Assembly (NCBI RefSeq): GCF_024171695.1
Contig: NZ_JAMTCF010000015.1
Location: forward strand, 204,150 to 268,149
Origin: Actinosynnema pretiosum
GTDB lineage: Bacteria; Actinomycetota; Actinomycetes; Mycobacteriales; Pseudonocardiaceae
Length of the DNA: 64,000 nt
Direction: 5' to 3'
Part shown: positions 1-9,215 of the stretch, piece after piece
How the letters are laid out: every line of letters starts with the position of its first letter
Numbering within the stretch: the first letter of the stretch is position 1
Translations under genes and position numbers: made by a program
Notes under the pieces: model-generated
Told to the model about the DNA's origin: nothing
Seen by the model: only the letters and a program-made list of their open reading frames with translations
Database searches by the model: none

Positions 1-60
1 ATCAGCCCTGTCCCGCCGCCCGATCGGGTCACCACCCGCGTCCCACCCCAGGAGGAAGCA

Positions 61-1107
61 GTGCCCAGCTCCACCCGTCCCGCCCCCGCCGCGACCACCC
101 GTGAGGTCCGGGTCGAGCTCGGCCCCCGCTCGTACACCGTCCACATCGGACCCGGTGTCCGCGCCCTCCTCCCCGAGGTCGTGCGCGACCTGGGCGCCCG
201 CCGGGCCGTCGTCGTCACCGCCCGCCCGGCGGACCAGACCCCCGACCCCGGCGTCCCCTCCCTGGTCCTCCCCGCCCGCGACGGCGAGCGCGACAAGACC
301 CTCGGCGCCGTCGCCCACCTGTGCAGCCGGTTCGCCGAGTTCGGCCTCACCCGCGCCGACGTCGTCGTCTCCTGCGGCGGCGGCACCACCACCGACGCCG
401 TCGGCCTCGCCGCCTCGCTCTACCACCGGGGCACCCCGGTCGTGCACCTGCCGACCTCGCTCCTCGCCCAGGTCGACGCGAGCGTCGGCGGCAAGACGGC
501 GGTCAACCTCCCCGAGGGCAAGAACCTCGTCGGCGCCTACTGGCAGCCCGCCGCCGTGCTGTGCGACCTCGACCTGCTCGCCACCCTGCCCGAGCGCGAG
601 CTGCGCAACGGCCTCGGCGAGATCGCCCGCTGCCACTTCATCGGCGCGCCCGGCCTCGACCGGTTGCCGCTGCTCGACCAGGTCGCGGCCAGCGTCGCCC
701 TCAAGGCCCGCGTGGTCGCCGCCGACGAGCGCGACTCCGGCCTGCGGCACACCCTCAACTACGGTCACACCCTCGGCCACGCCCTGGAGCTCGCCACCGG
801 TTTCGAGGTGCGGCACGGCGAGGGCGTCGCGATCGGCACCGTCTTCGCGGGCCGCCTGGCGGGCGCGCTCGGCCGGATCGACGGGGACCGGGTGGCCGAG
901 CACCGCTCCGTGGTCGCCGGGTACGGGCTGCCGGTGGCGCTGCCGCCGGGCGTGTCCGACGAGGAGCTGCTGCGGTTCATGCGCCGCGACAAGAAGTCCA
1001 CCGGTGGCCTGGCGTTCGTGCTCGACGGCCCGAACGGCGTCGAGCTGGTGCGGGACGTGGACGAGCGGGTCGTCGCCACCACCCTGGCCGCGATGCCCCG
1101 CGCCTGA
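61..1107 (+). CDS. rifG: RifG-like amino-dehydroquinate synthase (sugar phosphate cyclase)
   Basis: A 348-residue member of the dehydroquinate synthase fold. It has the NAD-binding stretch SCGGGTTTD and the metal ligands in GEIARCHFIG, NYGHTLGHALE and RHGEGVAIG. The GEIARCHFIG segment replaces the AEVVKYGLI-like segment of primary AroB enzymes and, from memory, matches RifG and its ansamitocin counterpart, which close the aminoshikimate ring on the way to 3-amino-5-hydroxybenzoate. The GTG start has GGAGGA eight bases upstream. No aroK, aroC or aroQ lies beside it, which also argues against a primary shikimate role. A role in an ansamycin AHBA pathway is inferred. The rest of that cluster would lie left of the window. 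Confidence 0.85.
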   Translation: MPSSTRPAPAATTREVRVELGPRSYTVHIGPGVRALLPEVVRDLGARRAVVVTARPADQTPDPGVPSLVLPARDGERDKTLGAVAHLCSRFAEFGLTRADVVVSCGGGTTTDAVGLAASLYHRGTPVVHLPTSLLAQVDASVGGKTAVNLPEGKNLVGAYWQPAAVLCDLDLLATLPERELRNGLGEIARCHFIGAPGLDRLPLLDQVAASVALKARVVAADERDSGLRHTLNYGHTLGHALELATGFEVRHGEGVAIGTVFAGRLAGALGRIDGDRVAEHRSVVAGYGLPVALPPGVSDEELLRFMRRDKKSTGGLAFVLDGPNGVELVRDVDERVVATTLAAMPRA

Positions 1108-1125
1108 ACGGGAAGCGGACCGAAC

Positions 1126-1163
1126 GGGGAGCGGCCCGGTCCCGCAGGACCGGGCCGCTCCCC
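1126..1163. terminator. Perfect 17-bp hairpin between convergent genes
   Basis: Arms 1126-1142 and 1147-1163 are perfect reverse complements around a 4-nt loop. It lies between the stops of the cyclase gene and the LAL regulator gene, so it can end transcription from both sides. There is no T-run, as is usual in high-GC actinomycetes. Confidence 0.85.
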
Positions 1164-1168
1164 GCGCG

Positions 1169-3895
1169 TCACTTCGACCGGTCGACGCTCAGCTCCGGCG
1201 GCAACTGCTCCCGCTGCTTGATCCCGAGCTTGCGGAACACCCGCGTCAGGTGCTGCTCCACCGTGCTGTGCGTGACGTACAGCTTCACCGCGATCTCCCG
1301 GTTGGTCAGCCCCGACGCGGCCAGCGCGGCCACCCGGTGCTCCGAGCTGGTCAACCGGTCCAGGTCCGACCTGCGGGCGGTCGACGTCAGCTGCGCGGGC
1401 ACCAGGCCGTCCGAGGTGGGCATCAGCTCCTCGCACAGCGGAGCCGCCTCGCACATCCGCGCGACGTGCCACCCGCGCCGGATCACCCGGCGGGCCAGCT
1501 TGTTCTCGCCCAGCGCCCGCTGCGCCCTGCCCAGGTCGCGCAGGGTCCGCGCCAGCTCGTACTTGTCGTCCACCGCCTCGAACACCGCCATCGCCTCCCG
1601 CAGCAGCTGCGGGTGCCGCTTCACCGAGCTGGTCGCCGCGAGCAGCCGCAGCGCCTGGCCGCGCGCCCGGCGGCTGTCCGTGCCCGGCCGCCCGAGCTGC
1701 TCGTGGATCAGCGCCCGCGCCTGGTCCCGGTTGCCCAGCGCCAGCCACGTCTCCGCCGCGGCGGTCCGCCACGGCACCGGCGCGCACCCGCTGCCCAGCC
1801 CCCACCGGGTCAGCTGCTCCCCGCACAGCAGGAAGTCGCCCAGCGCGGCGCGGGGCCGCTCCCGCGCGAGGAAGAAGTGCCCGCGCGCGTACAGGTAGTC
1901 CACGCTGTTGCGGTGCCCGAACACCCCGTTCGGCACCGGCTGCGCCACCACCGCCGCCGCCTCGTCGTAGCGGCCCATCCTGGTCAGCGCGAGGATGCGG
2001 GTGCTCAGCGGCAACCCCACCGACACGCCCCACGCGGTGGGGGAGACCACGGTCAGCGCCTCCTGCGCCAGCTCGTCCGCCCCGGGGTGGTCGCCCCTGC
2101 GCAGCGCCGACTCGGCCGCCAGCGCCAGCACCTGCGCGCGCGGCATCGGCAGCAGCGGCGCCGCCCGCGCCGACAGCAGCTGCTCGCACCACGCGGCGGC
2201 CACGTCCGCGCGGTCGGAGCAGACCAGCGCGGACAGCGCCAGCACGGCCGCCCCGCCGTAGCAGCCCGACTCGCGGGCCAGCTGCAACTCGCGCAGCACC
2301 GCCTCGGCCCGGCCCGCCACGTCGTCGCTGTCCCCGGCCACCAGCACGTCCAGCAGCACCGCCGTCGCCCTCGGCACCAGGTCCGCCCTGGTGCGCGCCG
2401 AGTCCGAGGTCCGCCCCGGCGCCGCCCTCGGCCGGGCCGCGCCGGGGTAGGTGCTGGTCAGCCAGTGCTCCAGCACCGGCACCTCCTCGGCGGCGCGCGG
2501 GTCGGTCCGCAGCCGGGCGAGCACCGCGTCCGAGTCGGCGGTGTTCCCGGCCCAGCGCAGGTGCTTCATCAGCACCGCGCTGTCGCGCACCGACAACCGG
2601 CCCGCGTGGAACGCGGCCAGCAGCGCGGTGTGGTGCCTGGCCGAGGTCGACGGGTTGACCAGCCACTCGGCCGTGGCCAGCCGCGCCTGCACGGCCGTCC
2701 GGCGCTCCCGGTCCGGGCTGCAGTCGAGCGCGCGCTGGAGCAGCGCCACCGCCGCCGTGGGCTCGCCGCGCTGCACCACCAGCTCCGCCGCGTCCACCAG
2801 CAGGTCGGCCGCCCACGGGTCGGTGATCCGGCCCGCCCGCAGCAGGTGGTCGGCGATGTCGGTGACCGAGCCGCCCTGGTCGCGCAGCAGCCGGGCGGCC
2901 CTGCGGTGCAGCACCTCGTGCTCGGCGACCGGGGTGTCCGCGACCACCGCGCGGCGGGCCGCGTCGTGCCGGAAGCCGTCCTCGTCCAGCAGCCCCGACT
3001 CCTGCAGCGCGTTCAGCACCTGGGCGACCTGCTCCGGCTCGTTCCCGGACACCCGCCCCAGGTCCGACGGCGAGCAGCGGCCCAGCACGGCGAGCGCGCG
3101 CACGGTGTCCAGGAACAGCGGCTCGTTGCGGTGCAGGCAGGACAGGAACGAGTTGCCGTAGCCGATCTCGCGCGGCTCGCCCGCCTCCAGCACGTCCACC
3201 ACCAGCGCGTGCAGCAGCAGCGGGTTGCCGCCGGTCAGCGCGGCGAAGTCGACCCGCTTGGCCACGTCCGCGCCGACCGCCCGCACCGCCTCCTCCCGCA
3301 CCCGCGCGGTCGGCAGCGGGGCGACCCTGACCAGCCCGAGGCCGCGCAGGCGCAGCAGCTCGTAGCGCAGCGGCGGGAAGCTCACCGGCAGCAGCAGGTC
3401 GTCGGTGAGCAGCAGCCGCACCCGCGCGGTGTCCAGCCGGTGCACCAGCTGCAGCAGCACGTGCAGCGAGGCGGTGTCGCCGTGGCGGACATCGTCCACC
3501 GCGATGACCAGCGGCACCTCCTCGGACAGCGCGATCAGCGCCGCGCACAGCGAGTGGTAGAGCTGGAGCAGCGCAGCCTCGTCCACCGGCCGCGTCGCCG
3601 GGGCGAGCAGCTCGCCGAGGTCGGCGACCAGGCGCGGGTCGACCCTGGCCATGCCGGGGGAGGCGACCAGCTGGGCGAGCACCCCGAACGGCAGCTCGGT
3701 CTCCGGCGGGGTGCAGGTGGCGGTGAGCACGAGGTGGTCCTCGGCGGCGATCCGGTCGACGAGGCGCCGCAGCGCCGTCGTCTTGCCGCAGGCGGGTGGT
3801 CCGTCCACGAGGAACGCCCGTCCCGCCCGGTCCGGCAGGTCCACCGCGAGGTGCTCGACGGCGAACTGGATCTCGGGTGCGCGCAGAAGCTCCAC
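1169..3895 (-). CDS. LAL-type (large ATP-binding LuxR) transcriptional regulator
   Basis: A 908-residue protein of typical LAL size. Residues 32-39 form a Walker A loop (GPPACGKT) and 129-136 a Walker B (LVIAVDD). A long helical, TPR-like middle follows, and the last 60 residues are a LuxR winged HTH (ASGLTNREIAVKLYVTHSTV). The GTG start at 3895 has AAGGA about 10 nt upstream. LAL proteins are usual pathway-specific activators in polyketide clusters, for example PikD, and Asm8 for AHBA formation in ansamitocin producers. Its position next to the RifG-like gene suggests the same kind of job here, which is inference. It faces the cyclase gene tail to tail. Confidence 0.9.
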   Translation of the reverse strand: MELLRAPEIQFAVEHLAVDLPDRAGRAFLVDGPPACGKTTALRRLVDRIAAEDHLVLTATCTPPETELPFGVLAQLVASPGMARVDPRLVADLGELLAPATRPVDEAALLQLYHSLCAALIALSEEVPLVIAVDDVRHGDTASLHVLLQLVHRLDTARVRLLLTDDLLLPVSFPPLRYELLRLRGLGLVRVAPLPTARVREEAVRAVGADVAKRVDFAALTGGNPLLLHALVVDVLEAGEPREIGYGNSFLSCLHRNEPLFLDTVRALAVLGRCSPSDLGRVSGNEPEQVAQVLNALQESGLLDEDGFRHDAARRAVVADTPVAEHEVLHRRAARLLRDQGGSVTDIADHLLRAGRITDPWAADLLVDAAELVVQRGEPTAAVALLQRALDCSPDRERRTAVQARLATAEWLVNPSTSARHHTALLAAFHAGRLSVRDSAVLMKHLRWAGNTADSDAVLARLRTDPRAAEEVPVLEHWLTSTYPGAARPRAAPGRTSDSARTRADLVPRATAVLLDVLVAGDSDDVAGRAEAVLRELQLARESGCYGGAAVLALSALVCSDRADVAAAWCEQLLSARAAPLLPMPRAQVLALAAESALRRGDHPGADELAQEALTVVSPTAWGVSVGLPLSTRILALTRMGRYDEAAAVVAQPVPNGVFGHRNSVDYLYARGHFFLARERPRAALGDFLLCGEQLTRWGLGSGCAPVPWRTAAAETWLALGNRDQARALIHEQLGRPGTDSRRARGQALRLLAATSSVKRHPQLLREAMAVFEAVDDKYELARTLRDLGRAQRALGENKLARRVIRRGWHVARMCEAAPLCEELMPTSDGLVPAQLTSTARRSDLDRLTSSEHRVAALAASGLTNREIAVKLYVTHSTVEQHLTRVFRKLGIKQREQLPPELSVDRSK

Positions 3896-4995
3896 TGGGG
3901 AAGTGGTCCTTTCCGTGGTCCGAGGAGGTGTGGTCCGGAAGACGGCTCGGCCGTCGGGACCGGGTGGCCAAGCTCCTGAAGCCCGTTATGCCCTCCACCG
4001 CGCGCGGGGCGGGCACTCGACCCGCCAGTTACGCGGCGGTAACTTTTTCAGGTTCGTTCACCGCGCCCTCTCGCGGGGTTCGGCTCGCGTTCGCGGTGCG
4101 GTCCGCCGTTCCATCTTCACCATTGTTGGGCATGTGGGCAAGCGGCTTAGGGGTGGGCCTAGCTCCCCTCCCGGTTAACCGCCGAGGGGGCGGGAAAGAT
4201 ATCCCTGCTGCATTCGGTTGCACCGGCGGGTGTGATCGGGGCAGGTCCGGTTGATGCCACGCCGCGTGGACTGGAGTTGTTGCCAACTGTGACTGCTTCT
4301 GAGGTGACCGGCGCCACTCTGCTCCGAACGGGTTGAGCTGCCCTTGGGTAGGTTCAACCCGTGCTACGTGCGAGCTTGGCCCTCCGCTGGGCCGAACGGA
4401 GGTGCCCGCTCGCTGCCCGGTTGGCCGGGCTCGTCGCGCTCCGCCCTGCGGGTGGGGCGTGTTGATACTGACTGAGCGTGATGTCAGTCGGTGACCTGGT
4501 CGGGGTGGCGGGTGTTTCACGGGTGGTTGTCGGGGGGTTTTGAGGGTCTTGTTGCCCGTCTTTCCGGTGAGGTTGGTGTGCGGGTTCGGCAAAACTCTTT
4601 CCCGGCTGTTCGGTAAATGTCCCGAGCCCTATTCGACTGCGTTTGTCGAACCTCGTTCCCCGGCCTTTTGTGCCCACTTCCGGCCCTGTCCCCGCTCCCG
4701 CTCGTCCCGCCCGTGAACAGGTGTTCCCCGCGTCGGGGCGTCGGAGCCGCGCGGTGGTGGTGTTCGACGTGGGAGGGAAACCCGCAGCGACGCCCGCATT
4801 GCCCGGAGCCCGTCCGGGGGATGTCGGGGACTGTCGGCAACGTCCCCGGCGGGCCCCTTTTCACCGGTACCGCAGCGTCTCGTCAGGCCCGGCCATGTCG
4901 AAAATCCGCGAGACGCCCACCCGCGTCCCCACCGACGTGGAAATCGTCGGGCAGGCCTGGGGCGACCCCACCCGCGCCCGTGAGAGCCTGACCGC
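3896..4995. other. 1.1 kb gene-poor interval upstream of the LAL gene
   Basis: No reading frame here has actinomycete codon bias. The overlapping ORFs in this stretch are rich in R, P, H and T and look spurious. Base composition is noticeably less GC-rich than the flanks. Near the LAL start is the inverted repeat GTTAC-N6-GTAAC (4028-4043). Further on are TTCGAC-N7-GTCGAA (4632-4650) and a GAAC-N4-GTTC palindrome (4715-4726). It probably holds the LAL promoter and may mark a boundary of the secondary-metabolite cluster. I see no RNA gene that I can support. Confidence 0.5.
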
Positions 4996-5409
4996 GTGCA
5001 CCGGGACTACGAGCTCCACCCGACCCCGCCGTCCACCGACGACTACCTCCGCCTGCGCGCCGAGTCCGGTCTGTCGCCCAGGACCCCGGAGCAGGCCGCC
5101 GCCGCACTGCCCGGCGCCTGGGCCTCGTGCCACGTCACGCACGCGAACGGCGAGACCGTCGGCATGGGGCGCGTCCTCGGCGACGGCGGCTGGTACTTCC
5201 ACATCGTTGACATGGCCGTGCTGCCGGAGCACCAGGGCAGGGGCATCGGCGGCGCGGTCATGACCGCCCTGCTCCAGCGCATCCGCGAGGCCGCCCCGCC
5301 CGGCGCGTTCGTGACCCTGCTGGCCGACCCGCCCGGCCGCCCGCTGTACCTGAAGCACGGTTTCACCGAGACCGCGCCCGACTCGATCGGGATGGCGCTG
5401 ACGCTCTAG
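4996..5409 (+). CDS. GNAT family N-acetyltransferase
   Basis: A 137-residue single-domain GNAT protein. Motif A, which binds acetyl-CoA pyrophosphate, is VLPEHQGRGIGGAVM at about residues 75-90. The C-terminal strand LYLKHGFTE is the usual family ending. It starts at a GTG with no strong ribosome site. The substrate cannot be told. It stands alone between a long intergenic stretch and a convergent regulator gene. Confidence 0.85.
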   Translation: MHRDYELHPTPPSTDDYLRLRAESGLSPRTPEQAAAALPGAWASCHVTHANGETVGMGRVLGDGGWYFHIVDMAVLPEHQGRGIGGAVMTALLQRIREAAPPGAFVTLLADPPGRPLYLKHGFTETAPDSIGMALTL

Positions 5410-5448
5410 CGCCGGACGCGCAGGGGGCGTGCCACCGCCGCGAGCGCG

Positions 5449-6366
5449 TCAGCGTCCGTCGACCTCCGGCTCGACCCCGCCCCCGACCCGCGTCGCGCCC
5501 CCGGCCCGTCCGACGAGCGAGAGCAGCCTCTCCTCGTCGACCGAGCCGGGTTCGGCGGTGCACGCGCACACGTGCCGGGTCTCGGTGGCGGAGACCGGCA
5601 GGTCCACCGAGTGGTAGCTCAGGCTCAGCGTCCCCGCCACGGGGTGCCGGAAGACCTTGGCGCCGCGCGGGTGCAGCAGCACGTCGTGCGCGGCCCACCG
5701 CGCCCGGAACTCGCCGCTCGCCCCCGTCAGCTCCCCGACCAGCTCGCGGATCCCCACGTCGCGCGGATCGCGCCCGGCCTCGGCGCGCAGCGCGGCGACG
5801 AGCACGTCGGCCGTGCCGCCCCAGTCCCCGTAGAAGTCGCGGGCGCCGGGGTCGAGGAAGTGGTACCTGGCCAGGTTCGCCCGACCGCTCCCGGTCGTGG
5901 CGCCGCTGGCGAACAGCGGCGCGTAGAGCGCGCGGGCCAGCGCGTTCGCGGCCAGCACGTCCTGGCGCCTGCCGGTGATCATCGCCGAGGACAGCGTCAT
6001 GCCGTCCAGCAACCACCGCGCGCTCTCCGGCAGCCCCTCCTCCACCTCGGCGACCCGGCGCGCGGGCCGGGCCGCGCGCGCGAGGTCGAACAGGTAGACC
6101 CGCTCCTCCTCGTCCAGCCGCAGCACCCCCGCCACGGCGTCGAGCACCTCCCGCGACACCTCGCCGATGTGCCCCTTCTCCAAGCGGGTGTACCAGTCGA
6201 CGCTGACCCCGGCGAGCAGCGCGACCTCCTCCCGCCGCAACCCCGGCACCCGCCGCCGCCCACCCGAGGGCAACCCGGCCCGCCCCGGACTGATCCGGGC
6301 CCGCCTGCTGATCAGGAAGTCCCGCACGTCGGCCCGGTTCCCCACCGAGCGCACCCCGTTGCCCAC
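5449..6366 (-). CDS. XRE-family regulator with MmyB-type ligand-binding domain
   Basis: A 305-residue protein. The N-terminal XRE HTH contains RREEVALLAGVSVDWYTRLEKG (residues ~45-66), and the C-terminal two thirds resemble the MmyB/MLTR PAS-like ligand domain. This architecture is very common in actinomycetes, where such proteins often control a neighbouring oxidoreductase. No such partner is obvious here. The GTG start at 6366 lies 6 nt after a TAGAGT hexamer on the minus strand, so the message is probably leaderless. Function beyond DNA binding is unknown. Confidence 0.88.
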   Translation of the reverse strand: MGNGVRSVGNRADVRDFLISRRARISPGRAGLPSGGRRRVPGLRREEVALLAGVSVDWYTRLEKGHIGEVSREVLDAVAGVLRLDEEERVYLFDLARAARPARRVAEVEEGLPESARWLLDGMTLSSAMITGRRQDVLAANALARALYAPLFASGATTGSGRANLARYHFLDPGARDFYGDWGGTADVLVAALRAEAGRDPRDVGIRELVGELTGASGEFRARWAAHDVLLHPRGAKVFRHPVAGTLSLSYHSVDLPVSATETRHVCACTAEPGSVDEERLLSLVGRAGGATRVGGGVEPEVDGR

Positions 6367-6501
6367 CCCACCACTCTAGGCGGCCCCTCCTCCCGCGAGG
6401 GGGGTGGAGATCATCCCCCCGATGAACGCCTCCTGCCACCCCGGGCCCGGAACCGCTTGCATGGCAGCAGTTCCCATCCGCTCACCACCCCGGAGCCCAC
6501 C

Positions 6502-7476
6502 ATGCGCCCCCTCCTCGGCACCGCCCTCGCCGCGACCCTGCTCCTCACCCCCCTCACCCCGCCCGCAGCCGCGTCCCACCACCCCGCAGACCACCACCCC
6601 GCACCCCAGCACCGCGTCGACCGCTACACCGTCCCCGGTGACCGGGCCTACCCCGAGGGCATCGCCCGCGACCCCGGAACGCCGCACTTCTACGTGAGCG
6701 GGACGACCGACGGCACGATCTGGCGCGGCCACGTCGGCCGCCCGACCCTGGAGCCCTTCCTCCCGGCCGGTCAGCACGGCCGCACCACCGCCGTGGGCAT
6801 GAAGATCACGGGCGGCAGGCTGGTCGTCGCGGGCGGGGCCACCGGCAAGGTCTTCGTCCACAGCACCCGGACCGGCGCGCTCCTGCACGTGTTCGACTCC
6901 GGCGCGCGCGACGGCCTGGTCAACGACGTCGCCATCGCCCCGAACGGCGACGCCTACGTCACCGACTCGTTCCGCCCGGTCCTCTACCGGATCACCGCCG
7001 CGCAGCTGGCGAGCCCGCAGGTCCACCAGCCACTGCGGACGTTCGTGGACCTCACCGACTCCCCGGTGCGCTACGAGGAGGGCATCAACGGCAACGGCCT
7101 GGTGGTCACCCCGGACGGCCGCCACGTCATCATGGCCGACACCAACTCCCAGGCGTTCTACCGCGTCAGCACCCGGACCGGCGCCGTCACCCCGGTCGAC
7201 CTGGGCGGGGTGACCGACATCGGCTCGGACGGCCTGCTCCTGCGCGACGGCGACCTGTACAGCGTCACCAGCCTGTTCCACCCGGAGGGCGAGATCAGCG
7301 TCCTGCGGCTGAGCGAGGACGACTCGCGCGCCACGGTGCTGCGCCGGATCAACGGCAGGGGCATGGACGTCCCGTCGACGGCGGCCTTCGACGGCGACGA
7401 CCTGCTGGTGGTCAACTTCCAGTACCAGATCGCCGAGCCGAACCTCCCGTTCACCGTCGTGCGGGTCCGCCCCTGA
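6502..7476 (+). CDS. Secreted SMP-30/NHL-like beta-propeller protein
   Basis: A 324-residue protein with a Sec signal peptide (MRPLLGTALAATLLLTPLTP then an AAASH-type cleavage region). The mature part has repeated propeller strands such as VNDVAIAPNGDAYVTDS and NGLVVTPDGRHVIMAD, as in SMP-30/gluconolactonase-like and superoxide-dismutase-annotated propellers. I chose the ATG at 6502 because GGAG lies 7 nt upstream and a signal peptide follows at once; the frame is open far upstream without coding character. The substrate is unknown. It stands just before the arabinoxylan island but is not obviously part of it. Confidence 0.82.
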   Translation: MRPLLGTALAATLLLTPLTPPAAASHHPADHHPAPQHRVDRYTVPGDRAYPEGIARDPGTPHFYVSGTTDGTIWRGHVGRPTLEPFLPAGQHGRTTAVGMKITGGRLVVAGGATGKVFVHSTRTGALLHVFDSGARDGLVNDVAIAPNGDAYVTDSFRPVLYRITAAQLASPQVHQPLRTFVDLTDSPVRYEEGINGNGLVVTPDGRHVIMADTNSQAFYRVSTRTGAVTPVDLGGVTDIGSDGLLLRDGDLYSVTSLFHPEGEISVLRLSEDDSRATVLRRINGRGMDVPSTAAFDGDDLLVVNFQYQIAEPNLPFTVVRVRP

Positions 7477-7520
7477 CCCCGCCGCCCGCACCCGAAAACC
7501 TTGCGAAACCTTTGCGCGCG

Positions 7521-7577
7521 AAGCTAAAACGCCCCCCGGACTTTAGCTTTGACCAGCGCAAACCGCCTGGCTACAGT
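7521..7577 (+). promoter_or_regulatory. Promoter with overlapping inverted repeat for the GH62 gene
   Basis: TTGACC (7549-7554) and TACAGT (7572-7577) are separated by exactly 17 nt, a good sigma-70-type promoter. An inverted repeat with 8-bp perfect arms, AAGCTAAA (7521-7528) and TTTAGCTT (7542-7549), abuts the -35 box. It is a candidate operator, possibly for the LacI regulator encoded at the end of the same island. Confidence 0.6.
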
Positions 7578-7660
7578 CCAGTGGGCGGGGGAGTGCCGCC
7601 CCACCCCGCCGCTCCCGGTCGGCCGCGCCGACCACCCGTCGACGACGACGAAGGGCGACC

Positions 7661-9121
7661 ATGCGCCTCGCAAGGCTGTTCACCCCGCAGCGGACCGGGG
7701 TCGGCGCGATCGCCGCCACCTCGCTGGCCCTGGTGGCCACCCTCGCCGCACTCCCGCCCCTGGCCTCCGCCGCCCCCGGCTGCTCGGTCGCCTACACCAC
7801 GACCTCCCAGTGGCAGGGCGGTTTCACCGCGAGCGTGGCCATCACCAACGTCGGCGACGCCGTCGACGGCTGGACGCTCACCTGGGCCTACGGCGCGGGC
7901 CAGCGGGTGGCGCAGGCCTGGAGCGCGGAGGTGTCCCAGAGCGGCGAGCGGGTCAGCGCCCGCAACGCCTCCTACAACGCCGCCATCCCCACCGGCGGTC
8001 GCGTCGAGTTCGGGTTCACCGCGACCGCCACCGGGGCCAACCCGGACCCGACCTCCTTCAGCCTCAACGGAACCGCGTGCACGGGAGGAGCCGGTCCCAC
8101 GACCACCACGCCCCCGACCACCACACCGCCCACCACCACGACCCCGCAGCAGCCGGGCGGCTCGCTGCCGAGCAGCTTCCGCTGGTCCTCCAGCGGCGCG
8201 CTGATCGGCCCCAAGCCGGACCAGGCGCACGCCAACGTCGCGGTCAAGGACCCCAGCGTGGTGCGGCACAACGGCCGCTACCACGTGTTCGCCTCGGTCT
8301 ACACCACCGGCTACAACCTCGTGCACACCAGCTTCACCGACTGGTCCCAGGCCGCCTCGGCCCCGCACTACTACCTGGACCGCTCCGGCATCGGCACGGG
8401 CTACCGGGCCGCGCCGCAGGTGTTCTACTTCGCCCCGCAACGCCTGTGGTACCTGGTGTACCAGACCGGTTCCAACGCCTCGTACTCCACGACCGCCGAC
8501 ATCGAGAACCCCGCGTCCTGGTCCGCGCCGAGGAACTTCTACGCGAACGGGATGCCGCAGATCATCCGCGACAACATCGGCAACGGCTACTGGGTCGACT
8601 TCTGGACCGTCTGCGACACCGCCAAGTGCTACCTGTTCTCCTCCGACGACAACGGCCACCTGTACCGCTCGGAGACCAGCCTCGCCCAGTTCCCCAACGG
8701 CTTCACCAACACCGTGATCGCCATGCAGGACAGCAACCGCAACCGGCTGTTCGAGGCCTCCAACGTCTACAAGGTCGCGGGCAGGGAGCAGTGGCTCATG
8801 CTGCACGAGGCGATCGGCTCGGACGGCCGCCGCTGGTTCCGCTCCTGGACCGCCCCGGCGATCACCGGTCCGTGGACCGCGCTGGCGGACAGCGAGTCGA
8901 ACCCGTTCGCCAGGGCCAACAACACCACGTTCCCCGGCGGCCAGTGGACGCGCGACATCAGCCACGGCGAGCTGGTGCGCAGCGGGACCGACCAGAGCAT
9001 GGAGATCAACCCCTGCAAGCTGAGCTACCTGTACCAGGGCCTGGACCCCAACGCCTCCGGCGACTACAACCGCCTGCCCTGGCGGCTGGGCCTGCTGACC
9101 CAGACCAACTCCCCCTGCTGA
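7661..9121 (+). CDS. Secreted CBM2-GH62 alpha-L-arabinofuranosidase
   Basis: A 486-residue extracellular enzyme. A signal peptide comes first (residues 1-~37, ending PPLASAAPG). A cellulose/xylan-binding CBM2 follows (~38-140) with the usual Cys pair and conserved W residues, then a Thr/Pro linker, then a GH62 domain (~170-486). Candidate catalytic residues are the Asp of VAVKDPSVV and the Glu of LFEASNVYKV. GH62 enzymes remove arabinose side chains from arabinoxylan. The ATG start is preceded by a purine-rich GACGAAGGGCGACC. It is the first of three consecutive plus-strand polymer-degrading genes that share a LacI neighbour. Confidence 0.93.
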   Translation: MRLARLFTPQRTGVGAIAATSLALVATLAALPPLASAAPGCSVAYTTTSQWQGGFTASVAITNVGDAVDGWTLTWAYGAGQRVAQAWSAEVSQSGERVSARNASYNAAIPTGGRVEFGFTATATGANPDPTSFSLNGTACTGGAGPTTTTPPTTTPPTTTTPQQPGGSLPSSFRWSSSGALIGPKPDQAHANVAVKDPSVVRHNGRYHVFASVYTTGYNLVHTSFTDWSQAASAPHYYLDRSGIGTGYRAAPQVFYFAPQRLWYLVYQTGSNASYSTTADIENPASWSAPRNFYANGMPQIIRDNIGNGYWVDFWTVCDTAKCYLFSSDDNGHLYRSETSLAQFPNGFTNTVIAMQDSNRNRLFEASNVYKVAGREQWLMLHEAIGSDGRRWFRSWTAPAITGPWTALADSESNPFARANNTTFPGGQWTRDISHGELVRSGTDQSMEINPCKLSYLYQGLDPNASGDYNRLPWRLGLLTQTNSPC

Positions 9122-9215
9122 CCCCCACGACCGCCGCCGCGCCCGACAAGTCCACCGCCGCCACGACCGCCGCCGCGCCCAGAGCCAACTCCCGGACACC
9201 AGGAGAGGCACACCG

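Noticed and set aside
61..1107. Primary-metabolism 3-dehydroquinate synthase (AroB)
   Set aside because: The metal-site segment GEIARCHFIG and the absence of other aro genes point to the AHBA-type enzyme.
101..3979. A 1292-residue plus-strand frame across the cyclase and LAL genes, and other very long frames such as 14745-19478 and 32343-37244
   Set aside because: They are rich in Arg, Pro, Ser and His, have no domain signs, and lie opposite or out of frame to clear genes; long spurious frames are normal at this GC content.
4715..4726. GAAC-N4-GTTC palindrome resembling an actinobacterial LexA box
   Set aside because: It stands 270 bp from the next gene and lacks the outer CG pairs of the consensus; one short match is not enough.
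4029..4864. Several overlapping minus-strand frames in the gap before the GNAT gene
   Set aside because: No codon bias, no domains, no good ribosome sites; the stretch looks non-coding.
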